Below, piece after piece: positions 48,737 through 56,395 of a stretch of DNA of 64,000 nt. The notes below the pieces were generated by a model that saw only the letters and a list, made by a program, of their open reading frames with translations, was not told the origin of the DNA and ran no database searches. This DNA is from Phenylobacterium sp. GTDB lineage: Bacteria; Pseudomonadota; Alphaproteobacteria; Caulobacterales; Caulobacteraceae. Where the stretch lies: contig NZ_PNLB01000012.1 in the NCBI RefSeq assembly GCF_013822795.1, forward strand, positions 62,001 through 126,000, written 5' to 3'. Every line of letters starts with the position of its first letter. The first letter of the stretch is position 1. The position numbers and the translations under genes were made by a program.

Positions 48737-50482
48737 CGCGCCTAGAGCCTCCGCGCCGACGGCTTCGAAGTCGTCGGCGCCTTCCATCACCCCCGCGGCC
48801 AGGCCAGGCGCCTGGGCCAGGACCTGGCTGGCGAACACGCGGGCCAGGGCCGGCTTGCTCTTGCTCCAGGCGTCTTGGCCGTCGGCCACGGCCTGGGCCT
48901 GGCGGGCCAGCATCCAGCCGCCGATGACGTCGCCGGCCAGCTTCAGATAGGGCGTGGCGCCGGCCAGGGCGTTGGGGCCCTTGTTCTGCAGAACCCAGTC
49001 GGTGGCGCGCTCCAGCGCCGCCACACCGGCCTCGAGATGGGCCGCCACGCCGCCGAGGGCGGGATCGCCCTGCAGCGCCTGGGCGGTGGCGTGCATCTCG
49101 GCGCAGAGCGCGTCCATCACCGCGCCGTCCTGCATGGCGACCTTGCGCCCGATCAGGTCGATGGCCTGGATGCCGTTGGTGCCTTCGTAGATCGGGGCGA
49201 TGCGGGCGTCGCGGTAGTGCTGGGCCGCGCCGGTCTCCTCGATGAAGCCCATGCCGCCGTGCACCTGGACGCCCATCGAGGCGACCTCGACGCCGACGTC
49301 GGTGGACCAGGCCTTGGCGATCGGGGTCAGCAGCTCCTGGCGGGCCTTGGCGGTGGCGCGCTCGGCCTCGCTGGGGGCCAGGCGGGCCTGGTCGGCCAGC
49401 ACGCCGGTGGTCATGCAGATGCCGCGCGCGGCCTCGATCTTGGCCTTCATCAGCAGCAGCGAGCGGCGCACGTCGGGGTGGCCGTAGAGCGGGGCCGGGA
49501 CCTCGGCCGACCACACCGCGCGGCCCTGCTTGCGCTCCTGGGCGAAGGCCAGGGCCTGTTGGAAGGCGCGCTCGGCGATGCCGACGCCCTGGACGCCGAC
49601 CTGCAGGCGGGCGGCGTTCATCATCACGAACATATGGGCGATGCCGTTGTTGATCTCGCCGACCAGCTCGGCCTTGGCGCCCTCGAACAGCATCACGCAG
49701 GTGGGCGAGCCGTGGATGCCCAGCTTGTGCTCGATCGAGCCGGCCCGCAGCTCGTTGGCGACGCCAAGGGAGCCGTCGTCCAGCACCTCGCGCTTGGTGG
49801 CCAGGAACAGCGAGATGCCCTTCACGCCGGGCGGGGAGTCGGGCAGGCGGGCCAGCACCAGGTGGCAGATATTGTCGGCCGCGTCGTGGTCGCCCCAGGT
49901 GATGAAGATCTTCTGGCCGTAGAGCTTGTAGCCGCCGTTCCCGTCGGGCTCGGCGCGGGTGGTGACGGCGGCGAGGTCCGAGCCGGCCTGCGGCTCGGTG
50001 AGGTTCATCGTCCCGGTCCATTCGCCCGAGACCAGCTTGGGCAGCACCAGCGACTTCTGACGTTCGGTGCCGTGCAGGTCGAGCGCCTCGATCGCGCCCT
50101 GGGTCAGCATCGGGCAGAGGCCGAAGGCCATGTTCGAGGCGTGGACCATCTCGAACACCGCCAGCTCCATGGCCTTGGTCAGGCCCTGGCCGCCGTGCTC
50201 GGGATCGGCCGACAGCGAGTTCCAGCCGCCGGCGACGAAGGCCTGGTAGGCGTCGGCGAAGCCCGGGGCGGCGATCACCGTGCCGTTCTCGTAGCGGGCG
50301 CCGACCTGGTCGCCCTTGCGGTTCAGCGGCGCGAGCTGCTCCTGCGTGAAGGCCCCGGCGGCCTCCAGCACGGCGGCGACCGTATCGTCATCGAGTTCGG
50401 CAAAGGCGCCGGATACCAGCGCCGGATGGCCGGCAATCTGCAGCGAAAGGGCGAGGTCACGGACGGGCGCGCGGTAGGACAT
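48734..50482 (-). CDS. Acyl-CoA dehydrogenase, long DmdC/AidB-like form with C-terminal domain
   Basis: 582 residues. MNLTEPQAGSDLAAV and FITWGDHDAADNI are the FAD and substrate blocks; YRDARIAPIYEGTNGIQAIDLIGRK holds the catalytic Glu region, followed by an extra C-terminal domain of about 130 residues. This long form includes 3-methylmercaptopropionyl-CoA dehydrogenases (DmdC) and medium- to long-chain enzymes, so a fatty-acid or DMSP-derived acyl-CoA is plausible. It is monocistronic, divergent from the cytochrome b561-YceI gene. Confidence 0.88.
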   Translation of the reverse strand: MSYRAPVRDLALSLQIAGHPALVSGAFAELDDDTVAAVLEAAGAFTQEQLAPLNRKGDQVGARYENGTVIAAPGFADAYQAFVAGGWNSLSADPEHGGQGLTKAMELAVFEMVHASNMAFGLCPMLTQGAIEALDLHGTERQKSLVLPKLVSGEWTGTMNLTEPQAGSDLAAVTTRAEPDGNGGYKLYGQKIFITWGDHDAADNICHLVLARLPDSPPGVKGISLFLATKREVLDDGSLGVANELRAGSIEHKLGIHGSPTCVMLFEGAKAELVGEINNGIAHMFVMMNAARLQVGVQGVGIAERAFQQALAFAQERKQGRAVWSAEVPAPLYGHPDVRRSLLLMKAKIEAARGICMTTGVLADQARLAPSEAERATAKARQELLTPIAKAWSTDVGVEVASMGVQVHGGMGFIEETGAAQHYRDARIAPIYEGTNGIQAIDLIGRKVAMQDGAVMDALCAEMHATAQALQGDPALGGVAAHLEAGVAALERATDWVLQNKGPNALAGATPYLKLAGDVIGGWMLARQAQAVADGQDAWSKSKPALARVFASQVLAQAPGLAAGVMEGADDFEAVGAEALGA

Positions 50483-50824
50483 GCTGAACTCCGATATGTC
50501 AGGCGTTCTTTAGGGGAGGGGAGGCGGCGCTCCAAGTGTTCACGAGTTGCAAAATGCAAGTTGGTTGCCGCGCAAGGGCTTGTGTGGTCGATTTCGGGCG
50601 TCAGGGGCGCCCTACCGCGGCCGGAGCGTGACTGTTGCGGCGGGCGAAACGGTGCGTTGCGGGACGCGGCGGCCCCCAGGCCTAGCCAGACCGGTAGAGC
50701 CAAGCCCATATGTGAATCTGGAACGCAACCGCGCCCTAGCGGCAGGTATTCGCGGGCGTCGCCCACGAACCTGCCGGAGCCGCGCAGGGCGCCCGCAGTC
50801 GCGTCGAGTAAGAGTAGATTGTCC
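50483..50824. other. Divergent gap between acyl-CoA dehydrogenase and cytochrome b561 genes
   Basis: 342 bases without a gene I can support. A short inverted repeat TTGCA-AAA-TGCAA at 50547-50559 lies 65 bases upstream of the dehydrogenase start in an AT-richer patch and could be an operator. The rest is GC-rich and featureless to the eye. Confidence 0.45.
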
Positions 50825-52111
50825 ATGTCCAAGTCCGCTCAGGCGCGCAGTCACTACAGCGCCGTCGCCATCGTCCTGCACTGGCTGATCGCCGCGGCGA
50901 TCGTGTTCCAGGTGATCATCGCCTGGCGGATGGGCGGGGGGCGGACGCCCGAGGGCTTCGCCCTGGTGCAGCTGCACAAGTCGATCGGGATCACCGTCCT
51001 GCTGCTCAGCCTGGCGCGGCTGGCCTGGCGGCTGACCCACCGGCCGCCGCCGCTGCCGGCCGGCATGGCGACCTGGGAGAAGGTGCTGGCCAAGGTCGCG
51101 CACGTCGGACTCTACGTGATCATGATCGGCCTGCCGATCACCGGTTGGATCATGGTCTCGGCGAGCCGGATCCAGGTGCCGACCCTGCTCTACGGCGTCG
51201 TCCCCTGGCCGCACGTGCCGGGACTGGCGCACGTGGCCGAACCGGCCAAGAGCGCGTGGCACGGGTTCGGCGAGACCGGGCACGAGGTCCTGGCCTGGGG
51301 CGCCTATGTCCTGGTGGCGCTGCACGTGGCCGGGGCGCTCAAGCACCAGTTGTTCAGCAAGGACGAGCCGGTGCTGGCCCACATGGCGCCTGGGACCAAG
51401 CCGGGCGCGTGGCTCGACCCGCGGCTGATCGGCATCGTGGTCGCCGCCCTGGCGGTAATCGGGGCCGGCTACGCCGTGCGGCCCGCGCCGCCGGCCAGCA
51501 AGCCGCTGCCGCCTCCGCCGCTGGTCGTCGAAGAGGCGCCGGTCGAGGCGCCTGCCGCCATGCCGGTGGAAACGCCGGCCGCGCCCGCCGCCGAGACTCA
51601 GGCCGAGGCGGCCGCGCCGTCGGCCTGGAAGGTCAATGCCGGCTCGACCCTCGGCTTCGCCACCGCCTGGGGCGGCTCAGCCATCGAGGGCCGCTTCGAC
51701 CGCTGGACCGCCGACATCTTGTTCAGCCCCGAAGCGCTCGACAAATCCAAGGTCAGCGTCAGCATCGACCTGACCTCGGCGGTTTCAGGCGACAGCCAGC
51801 GCGATGAGTCCCTGCAGGGCGCCGACTGGTTCGACACCGCCAGCCACGCCAAGGCGACCTTCACCGCCAGCCGCTTCGAGAAGACCGGCGAGAATCGCTA
51901 TGTCGCCATCGGGACGCTGACCCTGCGCGGGGTCGCCAGGCCGCAGCGGCTGCCGTTCACGCTCAAGATCGAGGGCGACAAGGCGCGCGTCAGCGGTGTA
52001 ACGACCCTGGACCGCACGGCCTTTGGCGTCGGACAGGGCGAGTGGAAGAGCACCGATCAAATCCCGGCCGAGGTGAAGGTCAGCGTCAACCTGACGGCGA
52101 CGCGGCGCTAG
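50825..52111 (+). CDS. Cytochrome b561-YceI fusion protein
   Basis: 428 residues. Residues 1-185 are a four-helix cytochrome b561 (HYSAVAIVLHWLIAAAIVFQ, QLHKSIGITVLLLSLARLAWRL, VGLYVIMIGLPITGW, LHVAGALKH with the heme histidines). A fifth helix and a Pro/Ala/Glu linker lead to a periplasmic YceI domain (about 250-428: STLGFATAWGGSAIEGRFDRW to the end), a lipocalin-like fold binding isoprenoids or quinones. The fusion suggests electron transfer to or from a bound isoprenoid quinone. The ATG at 50825 is chosen; the open frame upstream is antisense to the dehydrogenase. Confidence 0.87.
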   Translation: MSKSAQARSHYSAVAIVLHWLIAAAIVFQVIIAWRMGGGRTPEGFALVQLHKSIGITVLLLSLARLAWRLTHRPPPLPAGMATWEKVLAKVAHVGLYVIMIGLPITGWIMVSASRIQVPTLLYGVVPWPHVPGLAHVAEPAKSAWHGFGETGHEVLAWGAYVLVALHVAGALKHQLFSKDEPVLAHMAPGTKPGAWLDPRLIGIVVAALAVIGAGYAVRPAPPASKPLPPPPLVVEEAPVEAPAAMPVETPAAPAAETQAEAAAPSAWKVNAGSTLGFATAWGGSAIEGRFDRWTADILFSPEALDKSKVSVSIDLTSAVSGDSQRDESLQGADWFDTASHAKATFTASRFEKTGENRYVAIGTLTLRGVARPQRLPFTLKIEGDKARVSGVTTLDRTAFGVGQGEWKSTDQIPAEVKVSVNLTATRR

Positions 52112-53007
52112 ACGCCGCCGCCCAGGCGCTGCGCGAGGGCCGACTGGTCATCCTGCCGACCGAGACGGTCTACGGGCTGGCGGGCGACGCCGGCAGCGCG
52201 GACGCCGTCGCCGCGATTTTCGAGGCCAAGGGCCGGCCGAGCTTCAACCCGCTGATCTCGCATGTCGCCGACCTGGCGGCCGCCGAGAAGATCGCGGTCT
52301 TCGACGCCCGCGCCCGCGCCTTGGCGAAGGCGTTCTGGCCCGGCCCCCTGACTCTGGTGCTACCGGTCGCCGATACCGACGCGGTCAGCGACCTGGCCCG
52401 CGCCGGCCTCGACACCGTGGCGGTGCGCGCCCCGGCCCATCCGCTGGCCCGCGCGTTGCTGGCGCGGTTCGGCGGGCCGGTGGTCGCGCCCTCGGCCAAC
52501 CGCTCGGGACGGCCCAGCCCGACCAACTACGCCGACGCCATGGAAGAGACCGGCGACAAGGTCGCCGCCGCGCTCGACGGCGGCCCCTGTGAGGTCGGTT
52601 TGGAGTCGACGGTGGTGGCCCTGCTGGACCAGCCGCGGCTGCTGCGGCCGGGCTCGGTCACCCGCGAGGAGATCGAGGCGGTGATCGGCCCGCTGGCGGA
52701 AGCGCAGGCCGACGCCAAGCGCTCGCCCGGCCGGCTGGCCCGCCACTATTCGCCCAAGGCGCCGGTGCGCCTCAACGTCGCTGCGCCCGAGCCGGGCGAG
52801 GCGTACCTGGCTTTCGGGCCCGGCGAGCACCGCTGGAACCTCAGCCCGACCGGCGACCTGCGCGAAGCGGCCTCGCGCCTTTTCGCCTACCTGCGCGACG
52901 CCGACCGCACCACGCCCGCCGCCATCGCCGTCGCCCCGATCCCGCACGAGGGCCTGGGCGAGGCGATCAACGACCGCCTGAAGCGCGCGGCGGGGTTCGT
53001 CGGGTAG
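52042..53007 (+). CDS. tsaC: Threonylcarbamoyl-AMP synthase (Sua5/TsaC)
   Basis: About 321 residues from GTG 52042. The YrdC domain is clear (LVILPTETVYGLAGDAGS, EAKGRPSFNPLISHV, WPGPLTLVLP, VVAPSANRSGRPSPTNY), and the C-terminal Sua5 domain follows SPGRLARHYSPKAPV. The enzyme makes threonylcarbamoyl-AMP for the t6A37 modification of ANN-decoding tRNAs. The start is uncertain: the GTG overlaps the previous gene by 70 bases, and the conserved part begins only near 52105. Confidence 0.9.
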   Translation: MEEHRSNPGRGEGQRQPDGDAALDAAAQALREGRLVILPTETVYGLAGDAGSADAVAAIFEAKGRPSFNPLISHVADLAAAEKIAVFDARARALAKAFWPGPLTLVLPVADTDAVSDLARAGLDTVAVRAPAHPLARALLARFGGPVVAPSANRSGRPSPTNYADAMEETGDKVAAALDGGPCEVGLESTVVALLDQPRLLRPGSVTREEIEAVIGPLAEAQADAKRSPGRLARHYSPKAPVRLNVAAPEPGEAYLAFGPGEHRWNLSPTGDLREAASRLFAYLRDADRTTPAAIAVAPIPHEGLGEAINDRLKRAAGFVG

Positions 53008-53109
53008 GGGGCGGGGTGCTTGCGATGGGCGCTCGCCCGACCAGGTCGGGGCGGCGTTGGGCTGGATTGCCAAGACAGCTATGCGCCAGGGTCGGACATT
53101 GGCGGCACC

Positions 53110-53289
53110 AGCCGTGGCCGCAGAAACTCGGGTCGCGCTCGGAGCCTTCGGGGTGTTCGCGACCGAGACCAGCGTGTTCAGCGCGGCGTCAGCGTGCTCC
53201 TTCGCCATCTCGGCGATGTCACGCTTAGCCTGCGCGACAGCGCCTTTCTTCCGCCCAGCACCGGGGCGTTTGCCGCCGTGCGCGGCCAT
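53110..53289 (-). pseudogene. Truncated phage-type gene ('KRPGAGRKKG' family)
   Basis: From ATG 53289 the frame begins MAAHGGKRPGAGRKKG and continues with DIAEMAKEHADAALNTLVSV and ATRVSAATA, the standard opening of small phage-associated proteins (often next to terminase genes). Such proteins usually go on with a 'LLDRGYGKP'-like segment. Here the similarity stops at about residue 59 and the frame simply runs on antisense into tsaC, so I read it as a 3'-truncated remnant. The boundary near 53110 may mark an insertion or deletion joint. Confidence 0.55.
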
Positions 53290-53372
53290 CTTGATTTCCT
53301 TGATTGTTATTCAAGCCGCGCCAATGCATGTGTTGCGTTACGGCAACACTCGGCGCGGAAGTCGCCAACTTG

Positions 53373-53388
53373 TTAACGCCAAGTTAAC
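53373..53388 (+). promoter_or_regulatory. CtrA-type box
   Basis: TTAACGCCAAGTTAAC matches the full CtrA consensus TTAA-N7-TTAAC without mismatch, inside the larger direct repeat GTTAACG-CCAA-GTTAACG. It is 129 bases upstream of the small gene at 53517. Confidence 0.6.
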
Positions 53389-53516
53389 GAAGGCGTGGAT
53401 TGCAGCGATTTCAATTTAGGCGAGCTCAGCCGTTGGCCCTATATTGGGATTACCGAACCGCCCGTCCGGCAAGATCGAAGCGGTTCGGCACCACACAAAC
53501 CAAGCAAGGTCTGAAC

Positions 53517-53843
53517 ATGAACTCTCTACCGCCCTACGGGTCTTCTGCCAACCGTACTTCGATGGTTGGCTTCATCGTACGCATCGAGATGCACGCCGCA
53601 TCCTACGATGAGTACGAGGCTCTTCACGAAGCCATGCGCGATGTTGGCTTCTACAAATACATCGTCAGTGACGACGGCCGCGTCTTTCACCTGCCCGACG
53701 CTGAGTACTACGGCCTGTCCTACGGTCCTCATACCGACGTGCGCGACAGGATGATGCTGGTGGCCGACAGCGTGAAGCCCGGCTCGTTCGTTCTGGTTAC
53801 GCAATCTGACGGCATTGCCTGGAAGCTTCCGCTCGCCAGCTAA
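53517..53843 (+). CDS. Small hypothetical protein (DUF2622-like pattern)
   Basis: 108 residues. The pattern VRIEMHAASYDEYEALHEAMRDVGF, then SDDGRVFHLPDAEYYG, resembles DUF2622-like small proteins carried on phages and islands ('T.rVELH.A...dY..LH..M...GF'); none has a known role that I can cite. No signal peptide. ATG 53517 is the natural start (MNSLPPYG), though the frame is open 39 codons further upstream. A CtrA-type box lies 129 bases upstream and a hairpin follows the stop. Confidence 0.55.
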   Translation: MNSLPPYGSSANRTSMVGFIVRIEMHAASYDEYEALHEAMRDVGFYKYIVSDDGRVFHLPDAEYYGLSYGPHTDVRDRMMLVADSVKPGSFVLVTQSDGIAWKLPLAS

Positions 53844-53846
53844 ATG

Positions 53847-53870
53847 GCCCCCGGCCGCGAGGTCGGGGGC
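53847..53870 (+). terminator. Hairpin after the small island gene
   Basis: 7-bp perfect stem GCCCCCG / CGGGGGC around a 10-base loop, 3 bases after the stop of the gene at 53517-53843. No T-tract. Confidence 0.5.
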
Positions 53871-53893
53871 ACTCTCCCTCCAAGGAGAACGCC

Positions 53894-53932
53894 TTGGCAA
53901 CACTCCTTGGTCGCAGAACGCCGCTCTGCTAA
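53894..53932 (+). promoter_or_regulatory. 12-codon leader ORF with hideable ribosome site
   Basis: AAGGAG (53882-53887) is followed, after 6 bases, by TTG and a 12-residue frame (LATLLGRRTPLC) ending TAA, 10 bases before the ATG of the next gene. CCAAGGAG (53880-53887) is perfectly complementary to CTCCTTGG (53903-53910), so the ribosome site can be closed in a hairpin with the TTG in its loop. Confidence 0.4.
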
Positions 53933-53942
53933 CCTGGGCCTT

Positions 53943-54344
53943 ATGCCAAAGCCCAAGCACCCAACTCAGACTGCGTCGACAAACCCGGCGGAGATTGTCG
54001 AGATCAAGGAGCGACGCCTGAACTATCGGAGTACCTACGATGGTGCTGCCGCCGACGGAAAAGCGCGCGCGCCGTTCAAGGACCGCACCGAGGCGAAGTT
54101 CATCGCGGAGAAGCGAGAGGCCGGCTTCACCGACGAACAGATCGTGAAGATGCTCGGCCGGACGGTCGAGTTCATTCGCCGCCCCGATCATGTCGATGAC
54201 AGCAATTCTGTGGCCGCGCCTCAGGTCGTCGACGAGGTTACGTTCTCAGTGACCCGCCGCATCCCCGTCATCACTCCAGAGGAGCGCAGGCAGCGCGATC
54301 GGGCCGCTCGTAAGTCCACGACTTGGCGGCCCGGCCAGGGGTAG
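53943..54344 (+). CDS. Hypothetical protein of the island, HTH-like middle
   Basis: 133 residues from ATG 53943, strongly charged. A middle segment (REAGFTDEQIVKMLGRTVEFIRR) has the spacing of a helix-turn-helix, like a sigma-region-4 or GcrA-type element; the rest (RIPVITPEERRQRDRAARK) is basic and polar. It could bind nucleic acid. No family recognised. No good ribosome site lies directly before the ATG, so translation may depend on the upstream leader frame. Confidence 0.5.
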   Translation: MPKPKHPTQTASTNPAEIVEIKERRLNYRSTYDGAAADGKARAPFKDRTEAKFIAEKREAGFTDEQIVKMLGRTVEFIRRPDHVDDSNSVAAPQVVDEVTFSVTRRIPVITPEERRQRDRAARKSTTWRPGQG

Positions 54345-54359
54345 CTTCTGAAACGAAAT

Positions 54360-54381
54360 ACCCCGCCGGGTGGGGCGGGGT
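54360..54381. terminator. Bidirectional hairpin between convergent island genes
   Basis: 8-bp perfect stem ACCCCGCC / GGCGGGGT with a 6-base loop, 16 bases after the stop of the 53943 gene. The minus-strand gene ends 73 bases further on. Confidence 0.5.
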
Positions 54382-54453
54382 TCTCTGGGCGCGCAAAAAG
54401 CGACCATAACAACAACTATGGGTGGTTTGCCCGGAAACCGCAACAATTTGTGC

Positions 54454-55218
54454 TTAGTCAGACAACCTTGCCAAATTGGCGAGCGAAACTACTCGCTGAC
54501 CGTTCTTTTGGATCGGCCCAGCCGCTGCCCAAGCTGCCTCGCCTTCGCCGTCGAAAACGATCTCAGCCTCTTCGTTCGAGATGATGCGAAGCACTACGAG
54601 CCTGTCACACGTCGCGTACATGGCGACTGACTTTCCTCTCGTCAGCTTGATCTGAACCTGCCGCCCCGTTTGGTCGACGGCGTCATGCCCTGGATGGGAG
54701 GCGGGATGCAGCGTGAGACCAAGAGCTTCGGCGGCAAGGACTTCACCGATCGAGCCGACAAGATGGCCGTCAGGTGTGAACTTCCTCCCCGGATATGCAG
54801 CTTCCAGCTCACCGACCGCTCGGTAAATCGCTGATACCGGCTCTGGCAGTTTCAGCCGTCGGTTGCCCACTTGAGCCGGGCTCCCATCAAGGGGAGCCAA
54901 GGCGATAGAGATTGCTTTTGCAGGCTCTGCGGGCGTGACCGGCCCCGGCTGAGCCAGGTCAATGGTCACCTTCAAGCCTCTGCTGCTCTGAAGGTCGTGC
55001 CAAGCGGCTTGGGCACCATCCAACGGCTTGAAGCCATGCGTGGGCCGGCCATCCCTTCCGGTCGACATCTTCCGCCAAACACCTACGCGGCCATTCACCT
55101 CCAAGGAGATGTCTGCACCGGGCTCGATCGACTTCAACAGATCAGTCAGGGGCCCAGCCGGCCACACGTGGTTGATCCACAGGGCGTGATCCCGAACCTC
55201 GACAAGTGCAGCGTACAT
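54454..55218 (-). CDS. DUF6998-like protein with PD-(D/E)XK nuclease features
   Basis: 254 residues. The C-terminal half (about 135-235) reads FTPDGHLVGSIGEVLAAEAL, then HPGHDAVDQTGRQVQIKLT and KSVAMYATCDRLVVLRI. This is the DUF6998 pattern, and the Glu, Asp and Q-x-K are spaced like the active site of restriction-type nucleases. The N-terminal half has a strand-rich start (YAALVEVRDHALWIN...GPLTDLLKS) that I do not recognise. It is the largest gene of the island and may be a nuclease or defence-related protein (inference). Confidence 0.65.
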   Translation of the reverse strand: MYAALVEVRDHALWINHVWPAGPLTDLLKSIEPGADISLEVNGRVGVWRKMSTGRDGRPTHGFKPLDGAQAAWHDLQSSRGLKVTIDLAQPGPVTPAEPAKAISIALAPLDGSPAQVGNRRLKLPEPVSAIYRAVGELEAAYPGRKFTPDGHLVGSIGEVLAAEALGLTLHPASHPGHDAVDQTGRQVQIKLTRGKSVAMYATCDRLVVLRIISNEEAEIVFDGEGEAAWAAAGPIQKNGQRVVSLANLARLSD

Positions 55219-55492
55219 TGGTCCCCGCGCTCTTTAGATCCGAACCGCTCCAAGGTAGACGCCGGTCAAGTCGAGCGCAAAGCCAAGCTCGGTTGCCATG
55301 GCCTTGGATGTCCGTAACGAGCCCAACTCAGTCTATCGCGCACGACCAGCGGGGCAGCCGTTCAGCGGCCTACTTTCGAAGGTCGCGAGCGCAGCAGCGC
55401 CGCCCGCCCCGGCCCCCCCTCAGGTGTTTCCCCGCCGAACGTGGGGGCGCGGCGGGATAGCCCTGCGGCGACGAGGGCCGAAGCTGGCGGCG

Positions 55493-56383
55493 ATGTCGGA
55501 TGAGGCCAACCACCGCTTTCGCCTGGGCAGTCTCGTCAAGCTGCTGTTGCTGGCGGCTGGGGCGGTGGCGCTGTTGGTCGCGGCGGCGATCGCGGCCTAT
55601 GTCTGGAAGGGCTCGCACCCGTCGTTCCTGGCGCCGCAGCCGCGCGCGGCGCACGCCAAGTTCATGGCTTCGGGCCTGACGCTGCACACCCCGCCCGGCG
55701 CCGGGCCGTTTCCGACCGTGCTGCTCGTCCCCGGCTGCGGCGGCATCAGCAACGGCCGCGGCCCCAATCCGATCATGGACGAGTATGCGCAATCGGCCCT
55801 GCAGGCCGGCTGGGCGGCGGCGGTGCTCGACAGCTACGGGCCGCGCGGCTGGGATCCGGAGTGGGCGCGCCGGCGGGTCTGCGCCGGGGCGCGGCTGCAG
55901 GGGCTGTTTCGCACCGCCGACATCCTGGCCGCCCTGGACCTGCTGGCGCAGGATCCGCGCGTCGACCACCGCCACGTGCGCGTCGCCGGCTGGAGCCATG
56001 GCGGCTGGGCGCTCGGCGACCTAGTCACCCTGCATGGCGATGAGGACTTCCAGCAGACCATGGCCGGGGTCGAGGCGATCCGCCTGACCTATCCGTTCTG
56101 CGCGCCGCCGGCTCGCGGCGGGCGCCGCGGCTGGACCTGGAGCGGCGGCGTCGACCTGGTGATGGCGCAGCGCGACGTCGTCCAGCCCCCGGCCGGCTGC
56201 ACGCGCCTGATCGAGCGGGCGAAGGCCGCCGGGGCCAAGGTCACGGTCATGACGGTTCCCGGGGTCACCCACGCCTTCGACGAGCGGGTCCAGTCCCCGG
56301 ACTCGGCCTTCCGCTTCGATCCCGCCGCCACCGCCAAAGTCCACCAGCAGTTCATCGGCTGGCTGCAGACCCCGGCGCGCTAG
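55493..56383 (+). CDS. Dienelactone hydrolase-like alpha/beta hydrolase, membrane-anchored
   Basis: 296 residues from ATG 55493. One N-terminal helix (LVKLLLLAAGAVALLVAAAIAAYVW) anchors or exports it. The alpha/beta-hydrolase part has VLLVPGCGGI (oxyanion loop), nucleophile GWSHGGW (about residue 166) and a C-terminal catalytic His in PGVTHAF. DLH-type enzymes hydrolyse lactones or esters; the substrate is unknown. The 274 bases upstream hold no gene I can support and mark the island's right edge. Confidence 0.8.
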   Translation: MSDEANHRFRLGSLVKLLLLAAGAVALLVAAAIAAYVWKGSHPSFLAPQPRAAHAKFMASGLTLHTPPGAGPFPTVLLVPGCGGISNGRGPNPIMDEYAQSALQAGWAAAVLDSYGPRGWDPEWARRRVCAGARLQGLFRTADILAALDLLAQDPRVDHRHVRVAGWSHGGWALGDLVTLHGDEDFQQTMAGVEAIRLTYPFCAPPARGGRRGWTWSGGVDLVMAQRDVVQPPAGCTRLIERAKAAGAKVTVMTVPGVTHAFDERVQSPDSAFRFDPAATAKVHQQFIGWLQTPAR

Positions 56384-56395
56384 GCGACCCGCGCC

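Larger units (their letters stand above)
53008..53516. other. Left junction of an accessory segment
   Basis: 509 bases between tsaC and the first island gene. It holds the truncated phage-type frame at 53110-53289 and the CtrA-type box at 53373-53388. Base composition drops in GC from about 53290 onward compared with the neighbouring chromosome. Confidence 0.6.

Noticed and set aside
48875..50824. Long plus-strand extension giving a 1078-residue protein in front of cytochrome b561
   Set aside because: It lies antisense to the acyl-CoA dehydrogenase and has no domain; the b561 domain starts cleanly at ATG 50825.
52360..53109. Minus-strand frame continuing the phage-type protein to 309 residues
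   Set aside because: It is antisense to tsaC and its similarity ends at about residue 59; the extension is composition-driven.
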